From Phenylobacterium sp. (GTDB taxonomy: Bacteria > Pseudomonadota > Alphaproteobacteria > Caulobacterales > Caulobacteraceae), in assembly GCA_020401865.1 (NCBI GenBank), contig JADCAS010000018.1:51248-115247 (forward strand): a stretch of 64,000 bases of DNA, given 5' to 3'. The position numbers and the translations under genes are program-made. Below are positions 26,830 through 36,536 of the stretch, in pieces (the stretch's first letter is position 1; every line of letters starts with the position of its first letter). The notes below the pieces were generated by a model. That model was not told where the DNA came from and searched no databases. It saw only the letters and a program-made list of their open reading frames with translations.

Positions 26830-27128
26830 TGACAACCGCTCTGACACCGGGACTGATCCCCTCTCCCCTCGCCACTCCCACTGAAGCGGTTCAGCGTCGG
26901 CGAATTGCAGAGACCGCCCAGGCCTTCGAGGCCTCCTTCCTGTCGGTGATGATCAACCAGATGTTCGCAGGCCTGGACACAGAGGGTCCGTTCTCCGGAG
27001 GCGCCGGCGAGACCGCCTTCCGGTCCTTCCTCGGTGAAGCCGTGGCGCGCCAGATCACCCGCTCCGGCGGCATCGGTCTGGCGGCCCCTGTCCAGGCGGA
27101 AATGCTGAAACTCCAGGGTCTCAGCTAG
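26829..27128 (+). CDS. cheL: Rod-binding protein (CheL / FlgJ N-terminal-like)
   Basis: A 99-residue protein equivalent to the N-terminal rod-binding domain of FlgJ without the muramidase domain, as usual in Alphaproteobacteria where it is called CheL. The core reads AQAFEASFLSVMINQMFAG...AFRSFLGEAVARQITRSGGIGLA. It is thought to cap or chaperone rod assembly. The ATG at 26829 overlaps the flgI stop (TGATG); a GTG at 26826 is an alternative. It is the second gene of the flgI operon. Confidence 0.85.
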   Translation: MTTALTPGLIPSPLATPTEAVQRRRIAETAQAFEASFLSVMINQMFAGLDTEGPFSGGAGETAFRSFLGEAVARQITRSGGIGLAAPVQAEMLKLQGLS

Positions 27129-27138
27129 GAGAATGACC

Positions 27139-27582
27139 ATGGCCTTGTCTGCAGACACCGCCGGGGAACACGTCAACCAGATGATCGCCCTGACGGAACG
27201 CCTGACCCAGCTGATCGCAGAGGAAGCCCAGGCCTTCGAGTCCAACCGACCGCAGGACGCCGCCGCCCTGGTCGAAGAGACATCGCGGCTCGCCAACCTC
27301 TACCGCCTGGAGTCGATGCGCATCCGGTCCAATCCGGATCTGATCGCTCCCGCACCGTCGGAGGACCGCAAGCGACTGGTGCAGGCCACTGAAGCCTTCG
27401 ACGCCGTACTCGCGCGGCAGGGGCGAGCCCTCGAGGCGGCGCGGGCGGTCACGGAGGGCCTCGTCCAGGCCATCGCCAACGAGGTGGCCGCTCAGCGTTC
27501 CCGAGGGATCGGATATGGCCCGGGCGCCCAGGCCCATATCATGAACCTGGCGACCTCCATCACCCTCAACCAGAGGGCCTGA
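27139..27582 (+). CDS. flbY: Flagellar protein FlbY (FlgN-like)
   Basis: A 147-residue, almost wholly alpha-helical protein with an FlgN-like look (NQMIALTERLTQLIAEEAQAFES...YRLESMRIRSNPDLI) and a C-terminal segment YGPGAQAHIMNLATSITLNQRA. It occupies the place of flbY in the Caulobacter flgI-cheL-flbY operon, which is why I use that symbol. The role is presumed to be flagellar export or assembly. The second of two close ATGs (27139) is preferred because AGGAG lies seven bases upstream; the first (27133) almost abuts it. Moderately sure of the name. Confidence 0.7.
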   Translation: MALSADTAGEHVNQMIALTERLTQLIAEEAQAFESNRPQDAAALVEETSRLANLYRLESMRIRSNPDLIAPAPSEDRKRLVQATEAFDAVLARQGRALEAARAVTEGLVQAIANEVAAQRSRGIGYGPGAQAHIMNLATSITLNQRA

Positions 27583-27662
27583 TCGAGACGGGAGCCCCGC
27601 CGGGGGACTTGCGCTGTCGCGGCCGCTGCGGTCAGGGTGAGCCTCCATCGGGAGTTTCCGTT

Positions 27663-28910
27663 TTGCGCTCGCAGCCTCGCCTCCACTCAACCGCCCTGAT
27701 CTCAGCCGCTTTGTGCCTTGCCCTGCCGGTCCTCGCCCAGGCCGCTTCCGTCGATCCGCGGCGGGCCCATGGTGCGGCGGTGGTGCTGGACACCCACTTC
27801 GACACCCCGGCCAACTTCAGCCGCCCCGGCTGGAGCATTCTGAACCGCCATGACACCGAGCTGGACGACAGCCAGGTGGACCTTCCGAGGATGATCGAGG
27901 GCGGTGTCGATGGGGGCTTCTTCGTGATCTTCACGCCTCAGGGGCCACGGGGCCCTGCGGGCAATGCAGCGGCGCGGGACCATGCAGTCTTCAGGGCCTC
28001 GGAGATCCGCGAGATGGTCGCGCGGCACAGCGAGCACTTCGCCCTCGCCCTGACAGCCGACGACGCCTCAAGGATCCTGGCTGAGAAGAAGCGCTTCGTC
28101 TTCATGAGCATGGAGAACGGGTCCCCGGTGGCCGGCGACCTGTCGCTGATGAAGACCTTCCATGACCTGGGCGTTCGGATGATCGGCCCGGTCCACTTCC
28201 GCAACAGCGACCTTGCGGACTCGTCGACCGAGGCCCCGGTCTGGGGCGGCCTGTCCCCAGCGGGGCGCAGCTTCGTGGCCGAGGCGAACCGGCTGGGCAT
28301 GGTGATTGACGGCAGCCACGCCAGCGACCAGGCCCTCGACCAGATGATCGCCCTCTCCGAAGCGCCGATCATCCTCTCGCACTCAGGCTGCAAGGACATA
28401 TTCGACCATCCCCGCAATGTGGACGACGCCCGCCTGAAGGCCCTGGCCGCGAAGGGCGGAGTGATCCAGATCAACGCCTTCTCCGCCTACATGGTCCCGA
28501 CGCCGAGGATCCCGGAAAGGGAGGCGGCCCTGGCGGAACTCGCGAAGTCCCTGGGCATCTCGGGTCGGGAAATGACGCCGGCCCAAAGACGGGCCTTTGT
28601 CGAAGGTCGGAGGCCGATTGACGCCCGCTGGCCGGTGCCCCGGGCGAACATGGATGACTTCATGAAGCATATGTTGCACGCCCTCGCCCTGGTCGGACCC
28701 GACCATGTCGGCGTGTCCGGAGACTTCGACGGCGGCGGCGGGATCGAGGGGCTGGAAGACGTCACTGGCTTTCCCGAGATCACCCGGCGTCTCCTGGCCG
28801 CCGGCTACGGCCAGGCCGACATCGACAAGATCTGGGGCGGCAATGCTCTGCGGGTCCTGAGGGCGGCCGAAGCCGTCCGGGACCGTCTCCAGACCGGAAA
28901 GGCGGACTGA
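27663..28910 (+). CDS. Membrane dipeptidase (peptidase family M19)
   Basis: A renal-dipeptidase-type zinc peptidase of 415 residues. A TTG at 27663, with GGGAG eight bases upstream, starts a signal peptide (HSTALISAALCLALPVLAQAA), so the enzyme is exported. Metal-site motifs are present: VVLDTHFDTP (His-x-Asp), the bridging Glu in FMSMENG, IDGSHAS and ILSHSGCKDI, and the C-terminal VGVSGDFDGGGG. Family members cleave dipeptides, often with D-residues. The stop overlaps the next ATG (TGATG), suggesting coupling with the crotonase. Physiological substrate unknown. Confidence 0.88.
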   Translation: MRSQPRLHSTALISAALCLALPVLAQAASVDPRRAHGAAVVLDTHFDTPANFSRPGWSILNRHDTELDDSQVDLPRMIEGGVDGGFFVIFTPQGPRGPAGNAAARDHAVFRASEIREMVARHSEHFALALTADDASRILAEKKRFVFMSMENGSPVAGDLSLMKTFHDLGVRMIGPVHFRNSDLADSSTEAPVWGGLSPAGRSFVAEANRLGMVIDGSHASDQALDQMIALSEAPIILSHSGCKDIFDHPRNVDDARLKALAAKGGVIQINAFSAYMVPTPRIPEREAALAELAKSLGISGREMTPAQRRAFVEGRRPIDARWPVPRANMDDFMKHMLHALALVGPDHVGVSGDFDGGGGIEGLEDVTGFPEITRRLLAAGYGQADIDKIWGGNALRVLRAAEAVRDRLQTGKAD

Positions 28911-29713
28911 TGACCTACGAACACCTGGACGTTCGCATCGAAGACGAGGTCGCCTGGGCGACCATGAACCGGCCCGACCGGCTCAACGCCCTGAACCCGA
29001 GGCTGGTGGAGGAGCTGCGCGACTTCTTCGTGGGCCTCTACTGGCGGCGGGACGTACGCGTCGTGGTCCTGCGGGGCGCCGGCCGGGCCTTCTGCGCCGG
29101 GCTTGACCTGAAGGAACGCAGCGGCGGGAACGCCGACCGCTCGGTGGGGGCGGGTCTGACCGGCCAACGGCGGATCAGCGAGATCGTCATCGCCATGCGT
29201 CGGTGCCCGCAGCCCATCATCGCCTGCATCGACGGCGCGGCCAGCGGCGGCGGTTTCGCTCTGGCCCTGGCCTCGGACGTCCGGATCGCCACCCCGACCC
29301 TGAAGATGAACGCCGCCTTCATCCGGATCGGCCTCTCGGCCTGCGACATCGGGGTCAGCTACTTCCTGCCGCGCATGGTCGGAAGTTCCGTGGCCGCCGA
29401 ATACATGCTGACCGGTCGATTCATGGGAGCCGATCGCGCCCTGCAGCTGGGTCTGATCAGCCGGATCGTCGATCCGGGCGCCCTGGAGGCCGAGGCCCGA
29501 GACTTCGCAGCGGACATGCTGCACGCCACGCCCCTGGGCCTTCGCCTGACCAAGGAGGCCCTGAATCACGCCATTGACGCCCAGGGCCTGGAGGCGGCCA
29601 TCGCCATGGAGGACCGTAACCAGATCCTGTGCGCCCAGGACGGCGATTTCGCCGAGGGCGTCCGGGCCTTCCTGGAAAAGCGAAAGCCGGTCTACGCCGT
29701 CCGGGAGAGCTGA
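28910..29713 (+). CDS. Enoyl-CoA hydratase/isomerase family protein (crotonase)
   Basis: A 267-residue crotonase-fold protein. It shows the N-terminal signature MNRPDRLNALNPRLVEELRDFF, the oxyanion-hole region AGRAFCAGLDLKE and the second CoA-site segment IDGAASGGGFALALASDVRIA. Of the two catalytic glutamates of classical hydratases, the one in SSVAAEYMLTG is present, while the position usually in a QPE motif is not Glu (AFIRIGLSACDIG). The activity may therefore be isomerase- or thioesterase-like rather than classical hydration. It is translationally coupled to the dipeptidase by a TGATG overlap. Confidence 0.85.
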   Translation: MTYEHLDVRIEDEVAWATMNRPDRLNALNPRLVEELRDFFVGLYWRRDVRVVVLRGAGRAFCAGLDLKERSGGNADRSVGAGLTGQRRISEIVIAMRRCPQPIIACIDGAASGGGFALALASDVRIATPTLKMNAAFIRIGLSACDIGVSYFLPRMVGSSVAAEYMLTGRFMGADRALQLGLISRIVDPGALEAEARDFAADMLHATPLGLRLTKEALNHAIDAQGLEAAIAMEDRNQILCAQDGDFAEGVRAFLEKRKPVYAVRES

Positions 29714-29750
29714 TCCACAGGGTCGAGACCGCGAGGGCTCTGCGCCGCTT

Positions 29751-29765
29751 GTTCGCCACATGTTC
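29751..29765 (+). promoter_or_regulatory. LexA (SOS) box upstream of uvrA
   Basis: GTTCGCCACATGTTC is an exact match to the alphaproteobacterial LexA operator GTTC-N7-GTTC. It overlaps a plausible promoter (TTGTTC, 16 bases, TTATCC; 29749-29776) and lies 69 bases before the uvrA ATG. LexA bound here would block -35 recognition until SOS induction. uvrA is a canonical SOS gene, so site and gene support each other. Confidence 0.8.
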
Positions 29766-29833
29766 CGGTGTTATCCGGAGGCTTCGGAAGGGGCGCCCGC
29801 GGACCCGCAAGACCGGGCTGCGAGCGGAGCGGC

Positions 29834-32731
29834 ATGTCGGACGACCAGAACTTCATTCGGGTGCGCGGCGCGCGCGAGCACAACCTGAAGGATGTCGACA
29901 TCGACATCCCCCGGGGCCAGCTGGTCGTACTGACCGGCCTGTCCGGCTCGGGCAAGAGCTCCCTGGCCTTCGACACCATCTACGCCGAGGGACAGAGGCG
30001 CTATGTCGAGAGCCTCTCGGCCTACGCCCGCCAGTTCCTGGAGTTGATGAGCAAGCCCGATGTCGACCTGATCGAGGGCCTGTCGCCGGCGATCTCCATC
30101 GAGCAGAAGACCACCAGCCGCAATCCGCGCTCGACCGTCGGCACAGTCACCGAGATCCACGACTACATGCGCCTGCTCTGGGCGCGGGTCGGAACCCCCT
30201 ACTCTCCCGCCACTGGCCTGCCCATCGAGAGCCAGACGGTCTCGCAGATGGTCGACAAGCTGTCGGCCCTGCCGGATGGCGAGCGCGTCTACCTGCTGGC
30301 GCCCGTGGTGCGTGGCCGGAAGGGTGAATACCGCAAGGAGATCGCCGAGTGGCAGAAGGCCGGCTTCCAGCGGCTGAAGATCGACGGCGCCTTCTATCCG
30401 ATCGAGGACGCCCCCGTCCTCGACAAGAAATTCAAGCACGACATCGACGTGGTGGTGGACCGGCTGGTCACGCGCGCGGGCCTGGAAGGCCGGTACGCCG
30501 ACTCCCTGGAGACCGCCCTTCGGCTGGCGGACGGCATAGCGGTGGCCGAATGGGCCGACGCCCCGGTGGGCGAGGCCGAACCCCGGCGGCTGATCTTCTC
30601 CGAGAAGTTCGCCTGCCCGGTCTCCGGCTTCACCATCTCCGAGATCGAACCTCGGCTGTTCTCCTTCAACAACCCTTTCGGCGCCTGCCCCACCTGCGAC
30701 GGCCTGGGCGCCCGGCTGACCTTCGATGGCGACCGGGTGGTCCCCGACCGCAGCCGCACCCTGCACGGCGGGGCCATAGCGCCCTGGTCAAAGGGGCCCT
30801 CCCCCCTCTACACCCAGACCCTGCAGGCCCTGGCGCGGCACTATGGCTTCTCGATGGATATCGCCTGGGCGGACCTGCCGGAGACCGCCCGGAAGGTGAT
30901 CCTGCACGGGTCCGCGGGCGAGAAGATCCAGTTCATCTATGACGACAACGCCCGGAAGTACGAGGTCAACAAGACCTTCGAGGGCGTCCTTCCGAACCTT
31001 GAGCGCCGCTGGCGGGAGACGGACTCGGCCTGGGTGCGCGAGGAGCTGGCGCGCTTCCAGTCCGAGACGCCCTGCGAAGCCTGCGACGGCTATCGTCTCA
31101 AGCCCGAGGCCCTGGCGGTCCGTATCGATGGCCGCCATATCGGCGAGGTTTCCCGGCTGTCCATCCGCGAGGCCGGCGCCTGGTTCAGCGCCCTCGAAGG
31201 CCGGCTGACGCCCAAGCAGATGGAGATCGCCCGGCGCATCCTGAAGGAGATCAATGACCGGCTTCGGTTCCTGGTCAATGTCGGCCTGGACTATCTCAAC
31301 CTGTCCCGCGCTTCGGGAACCCTCTCCGGCGGAGAGAGCCAGCGCATCCGCCTCGCCAGCCAGATCGGGTCGGGCCTGACCGGGGTTCTGTACGTCCTCG
31401 ATGAGCCGTCCATCGGCCTGCACCAGCGGGACAATACCCGCCTTCTGGACAGCCTGCGGGGTCTGCGCGACCTCGGCAATTCCGTGCTGGTGGTCGAACA
31501 TGACGAAGAGGCCATCCTGACCGCAGACCATGTCATCGACATGGGTCCCGGGGCCGGCATCCACGGGGGCCGTGTGGTCAGTGAGGGACGGCCTGCCCAG
31601 ATCATGGCCGACCCGGACAGCGTGACGGGCCGGTACCTGAGCGGCGCAGCGGAGATCGCCGTGCCCGAGCGGAGGCGATCGGTGAAGGGCGCCAAGGTCC
31701 TGAAGGTGATCGGCGCTACCGGGAACAACCTCCAGTCCGTGACGGCGGAGATTCCTGTCGGGACCCTGACCTGCATCACCGGCGTTTCCGGCGGCGGCAA
31801 GTCCACCTTCACCATCGAGACCCTCTACAAGGCCGCAGCCCGGCGCCTCCACAACGCCGCAGATGCACCGGCCCCGCATGACCGTATCGAGGGCCTGCAG
31901 CACTTCGACAAGGTCATCGACATCGACCAGTCCCCCATCGGCCGCACGCCGCGCTCCAATCCAGCGACCTACACCGGCGCCTTCCAGCCCATCCGCGACT
32001 GGTTCGCCGGCCTGCCCGAGGCCAAGGCGCGGGGATACGGCCCGGGACGGTTCAGCTTCAACGTGAAGGGCGGGCGGTGCGAGGCCTGCCAGGGCGACGG
32101 CCTCATCAAGATCGAGATGCACTTCCTTCCCGACGTCTATGTGACCTGCGACGTCTGCCAGGGCCGCCGGTACAACCGCGAGACCCTGGAGATCCTGTTC
32201 AAGGGCAAGTCCATCTCCGACGTCCTCGACATGACGGTCGACGAGGCCCACGACTTCTTCAAGGCCGTGCCTACGGTGCGGGAGAAGATGGCCACCCTCA
32301 AGCGGGTGGGCCTGGGCTACGTCAAGGTCGGCCAGCAGGCCACCACCCTGTCCGGAGGCGAGGCCCAGAGGGTCAAGCTGTCCAAGGAGCTGTCCCGAAG
32401 GGCGACGGGCAAGACCCTCTACATTCTCGATGAGCCCACGACCGGCCTGCACTTCGAAGACGTGCGCAAGCTGCTGGAGGTCCTGCACGAACTCGCCGAT
32501 GCCGGGAACACGGTGGTGGTGATCGAGCACAACCTGGACGTGGTGAAGACTGCGGACTGGATCCTCGACTTCGGCCCGGAAGGCGGGGATGGCGGCGGCC
32601 GGATCGTCGCCTCAGGAACGCCCGAGGCCGTCGCCGCCGAGCCGGCAAGCTGGACGGGACGCTATCTGGCGGACATTCTGGCGCGGCATGAAGACAGGCG
32701 ATTGGCCCGGCGTCGCGCGGTCATGGCCTGA
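29834..32731 (+). CDS. uvrA: Excinuclease ABC subunit A
   Basis: The damage-recognition ATPase of nucleotide excision repair, 965 residues. It has two ABC modules: Walker [10 protein letters not shown] near 35 and GVSGGGKST near 650, and signatures [16 protein letters not shown] and [15 protein letters not shown]. The second zinc module is intact (CEAC...CDVC). The first has Cys261, Ser264, Cys285 and Cys288 (CPVSG...CPTC), so one of four usual ligands is serine. The ATG at 29834 has GGAG four bases upstream and begins [18 protein letters not shown]; a reading from 29768 would cross the promoter region. An SOS box lies upstream. Confidence 0.97.
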   Translation: MSDDQNFIRVRGAREHNLKDVDIDIPRGQLVVLTGLSGSGKSSLAFDTIYAEGQRRYVESLSAYARQFLELMSKPDVDLIEGLSPAISIEQKTTSRNPRSTVGTVTEIHDYMRLLWARVGTPYSPATGLPIESQTVSQMVDKLSALPDGERVYLLAPVVRGRKGEYRKEIAEWQKAGFQRLKIDGAFYPIEDAPVLDKKFKHDIDVVVDRLVTRAGLEGRYADSLETALRLADGIAVAEWADAPVGEAEPRRLIFSEKFACPVSGFTISEIEPRLFSFNNPFGACPTCDGLGARLTFDGDRVVPDRSRTLHGGAIAPWSKGPSPLYTQTLQALARHYGFSMDIAWADLPETARKVILHGSAGEKIQFIYDDNARKYEVNKTFEGVLPNLERRWRETDSAWVREELARFQSETPCEACDGYRLKPEALAVRIDGRHIGEVSRLSIREAGAWFSALEGRLTPKQMEIARRILKEINDRLRFLVNVGLDYLNLSRASGTLSGGESQRIRLASQIGSGLTGVLYVLDEPSIGLHQRDNTRLLDSLRGLRDLGNSVLVVEHDEEAILTADHVIDMGPGAGIHGGRVVSEGRPAQIMADPDSVTGRYLSGAAEIAVPERRRSVKGAKVLKVIGATGNNLQSVTAEIPVGTLTCITGVSGGGKSTFTIETLYKAAARRLHNAADAPAPHDRIEGLQHFDKVIDIDQSPIGRTPRSNPATYTGAFQPIRDWFAGLPEAKARGYGPGRFSFNVKGGRCEACQGDGLIKIEMHFLPDVYVTCDVCQGRRYNRETLEILFKGKSISDVLDMTVDEAHDFFKAVPTVREKMATLKRVGLGYVKVGQQATTLSGGEAQRVKLSKELSRRATGKTLYILDEPTTGLHFEDVRKLLEVLHELADAGNTVVVIEHNLDVVKTADWILDFGPEGGDGGGRIVASGTPEAVAAEPASWTGRYLADILARHEDRRLARRRAVMA

Positions 32732-32764
32732 ACATACAGACCGACGCTCCCAGGGAGGAAATCC

Positions 32765-33376
32765 ATGAAGCTCTATGGCGCCCCCAACCCCGCACCCAAC
32801 CCGCGCCGGGTCCGCATCTTCCTGGCCGAGAAGGGCATCGATCTTCCGGAAACCCGGATCGACATGATGAAGCGTGAGCACAAGTCCGAGGAGTTCCGGG
32901 CCCGCAACCCCCTGGGCCAGATTCCCACCCTCGAGCTGGACGACGGGACCTGCATTTCCGAGACGGTGGCCATCTGCCGCTATTTCGACGAGGTCCACCC
33001 CGAGCCGCCCATGTTCGGCACGACTCCGGTGGAGAAGGCGCTCGTAGACCAGTGTATCCGCCGGGTGGAGTTCGTCGCCATGATGCCGGTCGGCAACTTC
33101 TGGCGTCACGCCCACCCGCGCACGGCGGCCCTGCTGACCCAGTACAAGGACTTCGGCGAGTCGAACCGAGACACCTGGGCCGGGGCCCAGCGGTTCTTTG
33201 ACCGCTCGCTACAGGGGCGGGAGTTCCTGGCACTCGACACCCTGACCATGGCGGACATCTGCCTTCAGACCACGGTGGACTTCGCCGACTGGATAGGCCT
33301 GCCCTGCGACCCTGAGCTCAAGGCCCTCGCCGCCTGGCGGGAGAGGCTGGCCGCCCGCCCGAGCGCGGGCGCCTGA
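32765..33376 (+). CDS. Glutathione S-transferase family protein
   Basis: A 203-residue GST-like protein. The thioredoxin-fold N-terminal domain reads MKLYGAPNPAPNPRRVRIFLAEKG with the cis-proline motif LGQIPTLEL and the glutathione-binding ISETVAICRYFDE (about 59-71). The helical C-terminal domain includes LDTLTMADICLQTTVDFADW, the usual N-capping box region. It likely conjugates or reduces small electrophiles in the cytosol. An AGGGAGG site lies six bases before the ATG. It follows uvrA by 33 bases, so it may share its transcript, though GSTs are not classic SOS genes. It converges with the AT-rich membrane-protein gene. Confidence 0.88.
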   Translation: MKLYGAPNPAPNPRRVRIFLAEKGIDLPETRIDMMKREHKSEEFRARNPLGQIPTLELDDGTCISETVAICRYFDEVHPEPPMFGTTPVEKALVDQCIRRVEFVAMMPVGNFWRHAHPRTAALLTQYKDFGESNRDTWAGAQRFFDRSLQGREFLALDTLTMADICLQTTVDFADWIGLPCDPELKALAAWRERLAARPSAGA

Positions 33377-33378
33377 CC

Positions 33379-34299
33379 TCAGGCCGCTGCGCGGCGCGCC
33401 CGGATCTCCCGGTAGATGACCGCGGAGGGAGCCGACATCACGGCGTAGAAGACCGCGAGGGTGAATGCACCAAACACCATCACAAGAACTCGAATTGGTG
33501 AAAAGTAAGTCCTGAATGACGTAAAATCAGTATCTATTGATTCACGAAGGGCGACCAAATCACCACCAACCAAAATTGCCGCGATACAAACCATGATAAT
33601 AACTGAAAGAATGTAAAAAATAAGGAATGATATAATTGCTAATACATAAGATCCTAACATCGGAAAGAATAAAGCCTTCGTCATATTCCACGAGTCAAAA
33701 ATTGATAATCTTTTTTCAGAAAAGCTAATTACTGGACCCAATGACATTCTTATTATGATATATAAAATTGAAAATATCATGACTATTGCAGATAACATCC
33801 CCAATATCGGCGCAAGAAAATTCAAACCGACCGCGCCAATCACGGACCACATGATAGCTGTGTAAACTCCACCAATAACCACAACTGCTGATACAATTAT
33901 CATCAATAAAAGCGTGTGAATAAGTAATAGACCGATAAGTCTAATCTCTTCCATTCCCAAATGAAGCGGGTGTATCCGAGAATTTTCCGGATCCAAAACC
34001 AAGCGAAACACACCACCCGCGATCACCGAGTAAACTAAGAGTCCGGCAACAATGAAAAGGACATATAGCGGCCAAAGTGAGCGCATCAATTCCAATTCAG
34101 CCGCAGCATCCAGCGCACCCCCAGATGAAACTGCATCAAGTTGCGCCATTTGGCTCGTAAGGCCGAAACCAAATATTACAAGCGCAATCAGTAGGTCTAC
34201 TAGTAGGAAAAAACCCGTCCAGATCAAAAGGGTCTTCGGCTTCTCCCAGGTGACCCGGAAGCCCTCGAAGGCCGCATCGACTGCGGAAAACACCGTCAT
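33379..34299 (-). CDS. Multi-pass membrane protein with AT-rich core
   Basis: A 306-residue protein with about six or more transmembrane helices; I do not recognise a named family. The start MTVFSAVDAAFEGFRVTWEKPKTLL is chosen at the ATG 34299; a longer reading adds a basic extension. Strikingly, roughly 33480-34230 is AT-rich (only 14 of the 60 bases at 33601-33660 are G or C) and uses codons such as ATT, ATA and TTA, while both gene ends are GC-rich like the neighbours. The frame is intact throughout, so it is probably expressed. Recombination or transfer of an internal segment is a likely explanation. Function unknown. Confidence 0.7.
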   Translation of the reverse strand: MTVFSAVDAAFEGFRVTWEKPKTLLIWTGFFLLVDLLIALVIFGFGLTSQMAQLDAVSSGGALDAAAELELMRSLWPLYVLFIVAGLLVYSVIAGGVFRLVLDPENSRIHPLHLGMEEIRLIGLLLIHTLLLMIIVSAVVVIGGVYTAIMWSVIGAVGLNFLAPILGMLSAIVMIFSILYIIIRMSLGPVISFSEKRLSIFDSWNMTKALFFPMLGSYVLAIISFLIFYILSVIIMVCIAAILVGGDLVALRESIDTDFTSFRTYFSPIRVLVMVFGAFTLAVFYAVMSAPSAVIYREIRARRAAA

Positions 34300-34437
34300 T
34301 TCGTGCACCTGAACCGTGACCCGGCGGGTCCTGAATCGGCCCTTCCCCAGGCCCATTTGGCTGTCCGTCCGCCGCCAGTGCAAGCGCTGCGGAGGTTCGG
34401 CTCGCGATCCGGCGGGATCGTTGCTAGTTAGCCACGC

Positions 34438-35865
34438 ATGTCACCTGCACCCATTCATGTCATCGGCGGCGGACTCGCCGGCTCGGAAGCGGCCTGGCAG
34501 ATCGCCGATGCCGGCGTCCCGGTCATCCTTCACGAGATGCGGCCCGTCCGGCGCACCGACGCCCACCACACTGACGGCCTCGCGGAACTCGTCTGCTCCA
34601 ACTCCTTCCGGGCCGACGACTGGACCTCGAACGCGGTCGGCCTGCTCCACGCAGAGATGCGGGTCCTCAACTCCCTCATCATGTCCTGTGGGGACGCCCA
34701 CCAGGTGCCGGCGGGCGGCGCGCTTGCCGTGGACCGGGACGGCTTCTCGGCCGCTGTGACTAAACGGCTGACCGCCCACCCCCTCGTGACGATCGAACGG
34801 GGAGAGATCGCCGGCCTGCCGCCTGAGGACTGGGACAGTGTGATCATCGCCACGGGCCCCCTCACCTCTCCCGCCCTGGCCCAGGCCATCCAGGGGCTCA
34901 CCGGGGAGGACGAGCTGTCCTTCTTCGACGCGATCGCGCCGATCGTGACCCTGGAGTCCATCGATATGGACATCGCCTGGCGGCAGTCGCGCTATGACAA
35001 GGCCGGACCCGGCGGCGACACGCAGGCCTACATCAACTGCCCCATGGACCGGGTCCAGTACGAGGGCTTCATCGACGCCCTGCTGGCGGGCCCGAAGTCC
35101 GAGTTCCGCGAGTGGGAGAACGTTCCCTACTTCGACGGCTGCCTGCCGATCGAGGTCATGGCCGAGCGGGGTCGGGAGACCCTCCGGCATGGCCCCATGA
35201 AGCCCGTCGGCCTGACCAACGCCCACCGGCCCGACGACAAGCCCTGGGCGGTGGTCCAGCTTCGCCAGGACAACGCCCTGGGCACCCTGTGGAACATCGT
35301 GGGCTTCCAGACCAAGCTGAAGCACGGCGCCCAGACCGAAGTCTTCCGGATGATCCCGGGGCTGGAGAAGGCCGTCTTCGCCCGACTGGGCGGACTGCAT
35401 CGCAACACCTTCCTCAACAGCCCGCGCCTGCTGGACCGTAGCCTCCGGCTGAAGGCCCAGCCGCGGTTGCGCTTCGCCGGCCAGGTCACCGGCGTCGAGG
35501 GCTATGTGGAGAGCGCGGCCATGGGCCTGCTGGCCGGACGGCTGGCGGCGGCGGAGCGGCTGGGTCGCCCCCTCGAGGCGCCGCCCTCCACCACCGCCCT
35601 GGGCTCCCTGGTCAATCATATCACAGGCGGTCACATCGACGGGGGCAAGGGATCCTTCCAGCCGATGAACATCAACTACGGCCTCATGCCGCCGGTGGAG
35701 GCGCCGAAGCGCGACGCCGAGGGGCGGCGCCTGGGCGCCAAGGTCCGCAGCCGGGGGCGTAAGCTGGCCATGGGCGAGCGGGCGCTTTCGGACCTGTCGG
35801 ACTGGGCCTCAGACGCGCCCGGTCAGCACCGCTCCCATCAGGCGGAGGCGGTCACCGAGGGGTGA
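34438..35865 (+). CDS. trmFO: Methylenetetrahydrofolate--tRNA-(uracil-5-)-methyltransferase TrmFO
   Basis: A 475-residue folate- and FAD-dependent enzyme that makes m5U54 in the tRNA T-loop. It shows the FAD-binding [17 protein letters not shown] at the N-terminus, [14 protein letters not shown] with Cys53, [16 protein letters not shown] and [20 protein letters not shown], and a C-terminal [21 protein letters not shown]. The length is slightly above average because of a C-terminal tail. The last 57 bases overlap the 3' end of the convergent phytoene-synthase-like gene. Confidence 0.95.
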   Translation: MSPAPIHVIGGGLAGSEAAWQIADAGVPVILHEMRPVRRTDAHHTDGLAELVCSNSFRADDWTSNAVGLLHAEMRVLNSLIMSCGDAHQVPAGGALAVDRDGFSAAVTKRLTAHPLVTIERGEIAGLPPEDWDSVIIATGPLTSPALAQAIQGLTGEDELSFFDAIAPIVTLESIDMDIAWRQSRYDKAGPGGDTQAYINCPMDRVQYEGFIDALLAGPKSEFREWENVPYFDGCLPIEVMAERGRETLRHGPMKPVGLTNAHRPDDKPWAVVQLRQDNALGTLWNIVGFQTKLKHGAQTEVFRMIPGLEKAVFARLGGLHRNTFLNSPRLLDRSLRLKAQPRLRFAGQVTGVEGYVESAAMGLLAGRLAAAERLGRPLEAPPSTTALGSLVNHITGGHIDGGKGSFQPMNINYGLMPPVEAPKRDAEGRRLGAKVRSRGRKLAMGERALSDLSDWASDAPGQHRSHQAEAVTEG

Positions 35866-36522
35866 GGGAGGCCGCCCCTTCGCCCGGGCCCTCGCCAGGG
35901 CGGCGTGGGCGACGGCGGGGAAGGCCGCCGCCGTGACCTCCCGGGCGGCGAGGAGCCTCGACTCAAGAGCCTCCCGGGCGGCCTCCGGGGACAGCCCCGC
36001 CGTGAGGATGAGACGACCGATCGACCAGGCGGCGCCGCCGGCCCCGGCTGCCGCCGGATCACAGGCCGGGTCGAGGACGGCGGCCGCCAGCCGGGCGCAG
36101 GCCCCGCCCGTACCGTCGGCCCATTCCAGGGCCTCCTCCAGGACCATCGGCCTCGGGTCCAGCTCGCGCAGGCGGGCGTCCACGAGCGCCTCCAGGATCC
36201 CCCGCTCGAGCCCGTGGGTGCGTACGACGTCGGCCAGAGCCAGGGCCACGGGATGTCGCCGGACGGCGCGCCCCGAGGCGATCTCCTCCAGCACCTCCCG
36301 CCACCAGGCGAGGCGCATCTCCGCCACCAGGGGGTTGGAGGCGGCCCTCGGCGCCCGGCCGAGTTCATTGTCAAAGGCGTAGAGGGCGACAAGGGCGCGC
36401 CGCACCGCGGGGCCGGAGGCAAAACGGCTCGAAAGCCAGCGGTCGGGATCGGTGCGGGACAGCCCCGCCTCGACATTGTCCGGGAACGAAGGATCGGTCT
36501 CGGGAGAAGGTTCGGTGGACAA
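35809..36522 (-). CDS. Squalene/phytoene synthase family protein
   Basis: A 237-residue alpha-helical protein of the isoprenoid synthase-like squalene/phytoene synthase superfamily, related to NDUFAF6-type proteins. It shows [38 protein letters not shown] and a matching helical C-terminus. The DxxxD metal motifs of true phytoene synthases are not both evident, so enzymatic activity is uncertain. A TTG start (36522) is preferred with AGAGG five bases upstream. A strong hairpin lies just 15 bases upstream. Its 3' end overlaps trmFO. Many alphaproteobacteria place this gene directly after the DUF498 gene of the secDF cluster (recalled). Confidence 0.75.
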   Translation of the reverse strand: MSTEPSPETDPSFPDNVEAGLSRTDPDRWLSSRFASGPAVRRALVALYAFDNELGRAPRAASNPLVAEMRLAWWREVLEEIASGRAVRRHPVALALADVVRTHGLERGILEALVDARLRELDPRPMVLEEALEWADGTGGACARLAAAVLDPACDPAAAGAGGAAWSIGRLILTAGLSPEAAREALESRLLAAREVTAAAFPAVAHAALARARAKGRPPSPLGDRLRLMGAVLTGRV

Positions 36523-36536
36523 GCTGGCCTCTCATG

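Noticed and set aside
30788..32530. 580-codon open frame opposite uvrA
   Set aside because: Antisense shadow of uvrA with no family signature.
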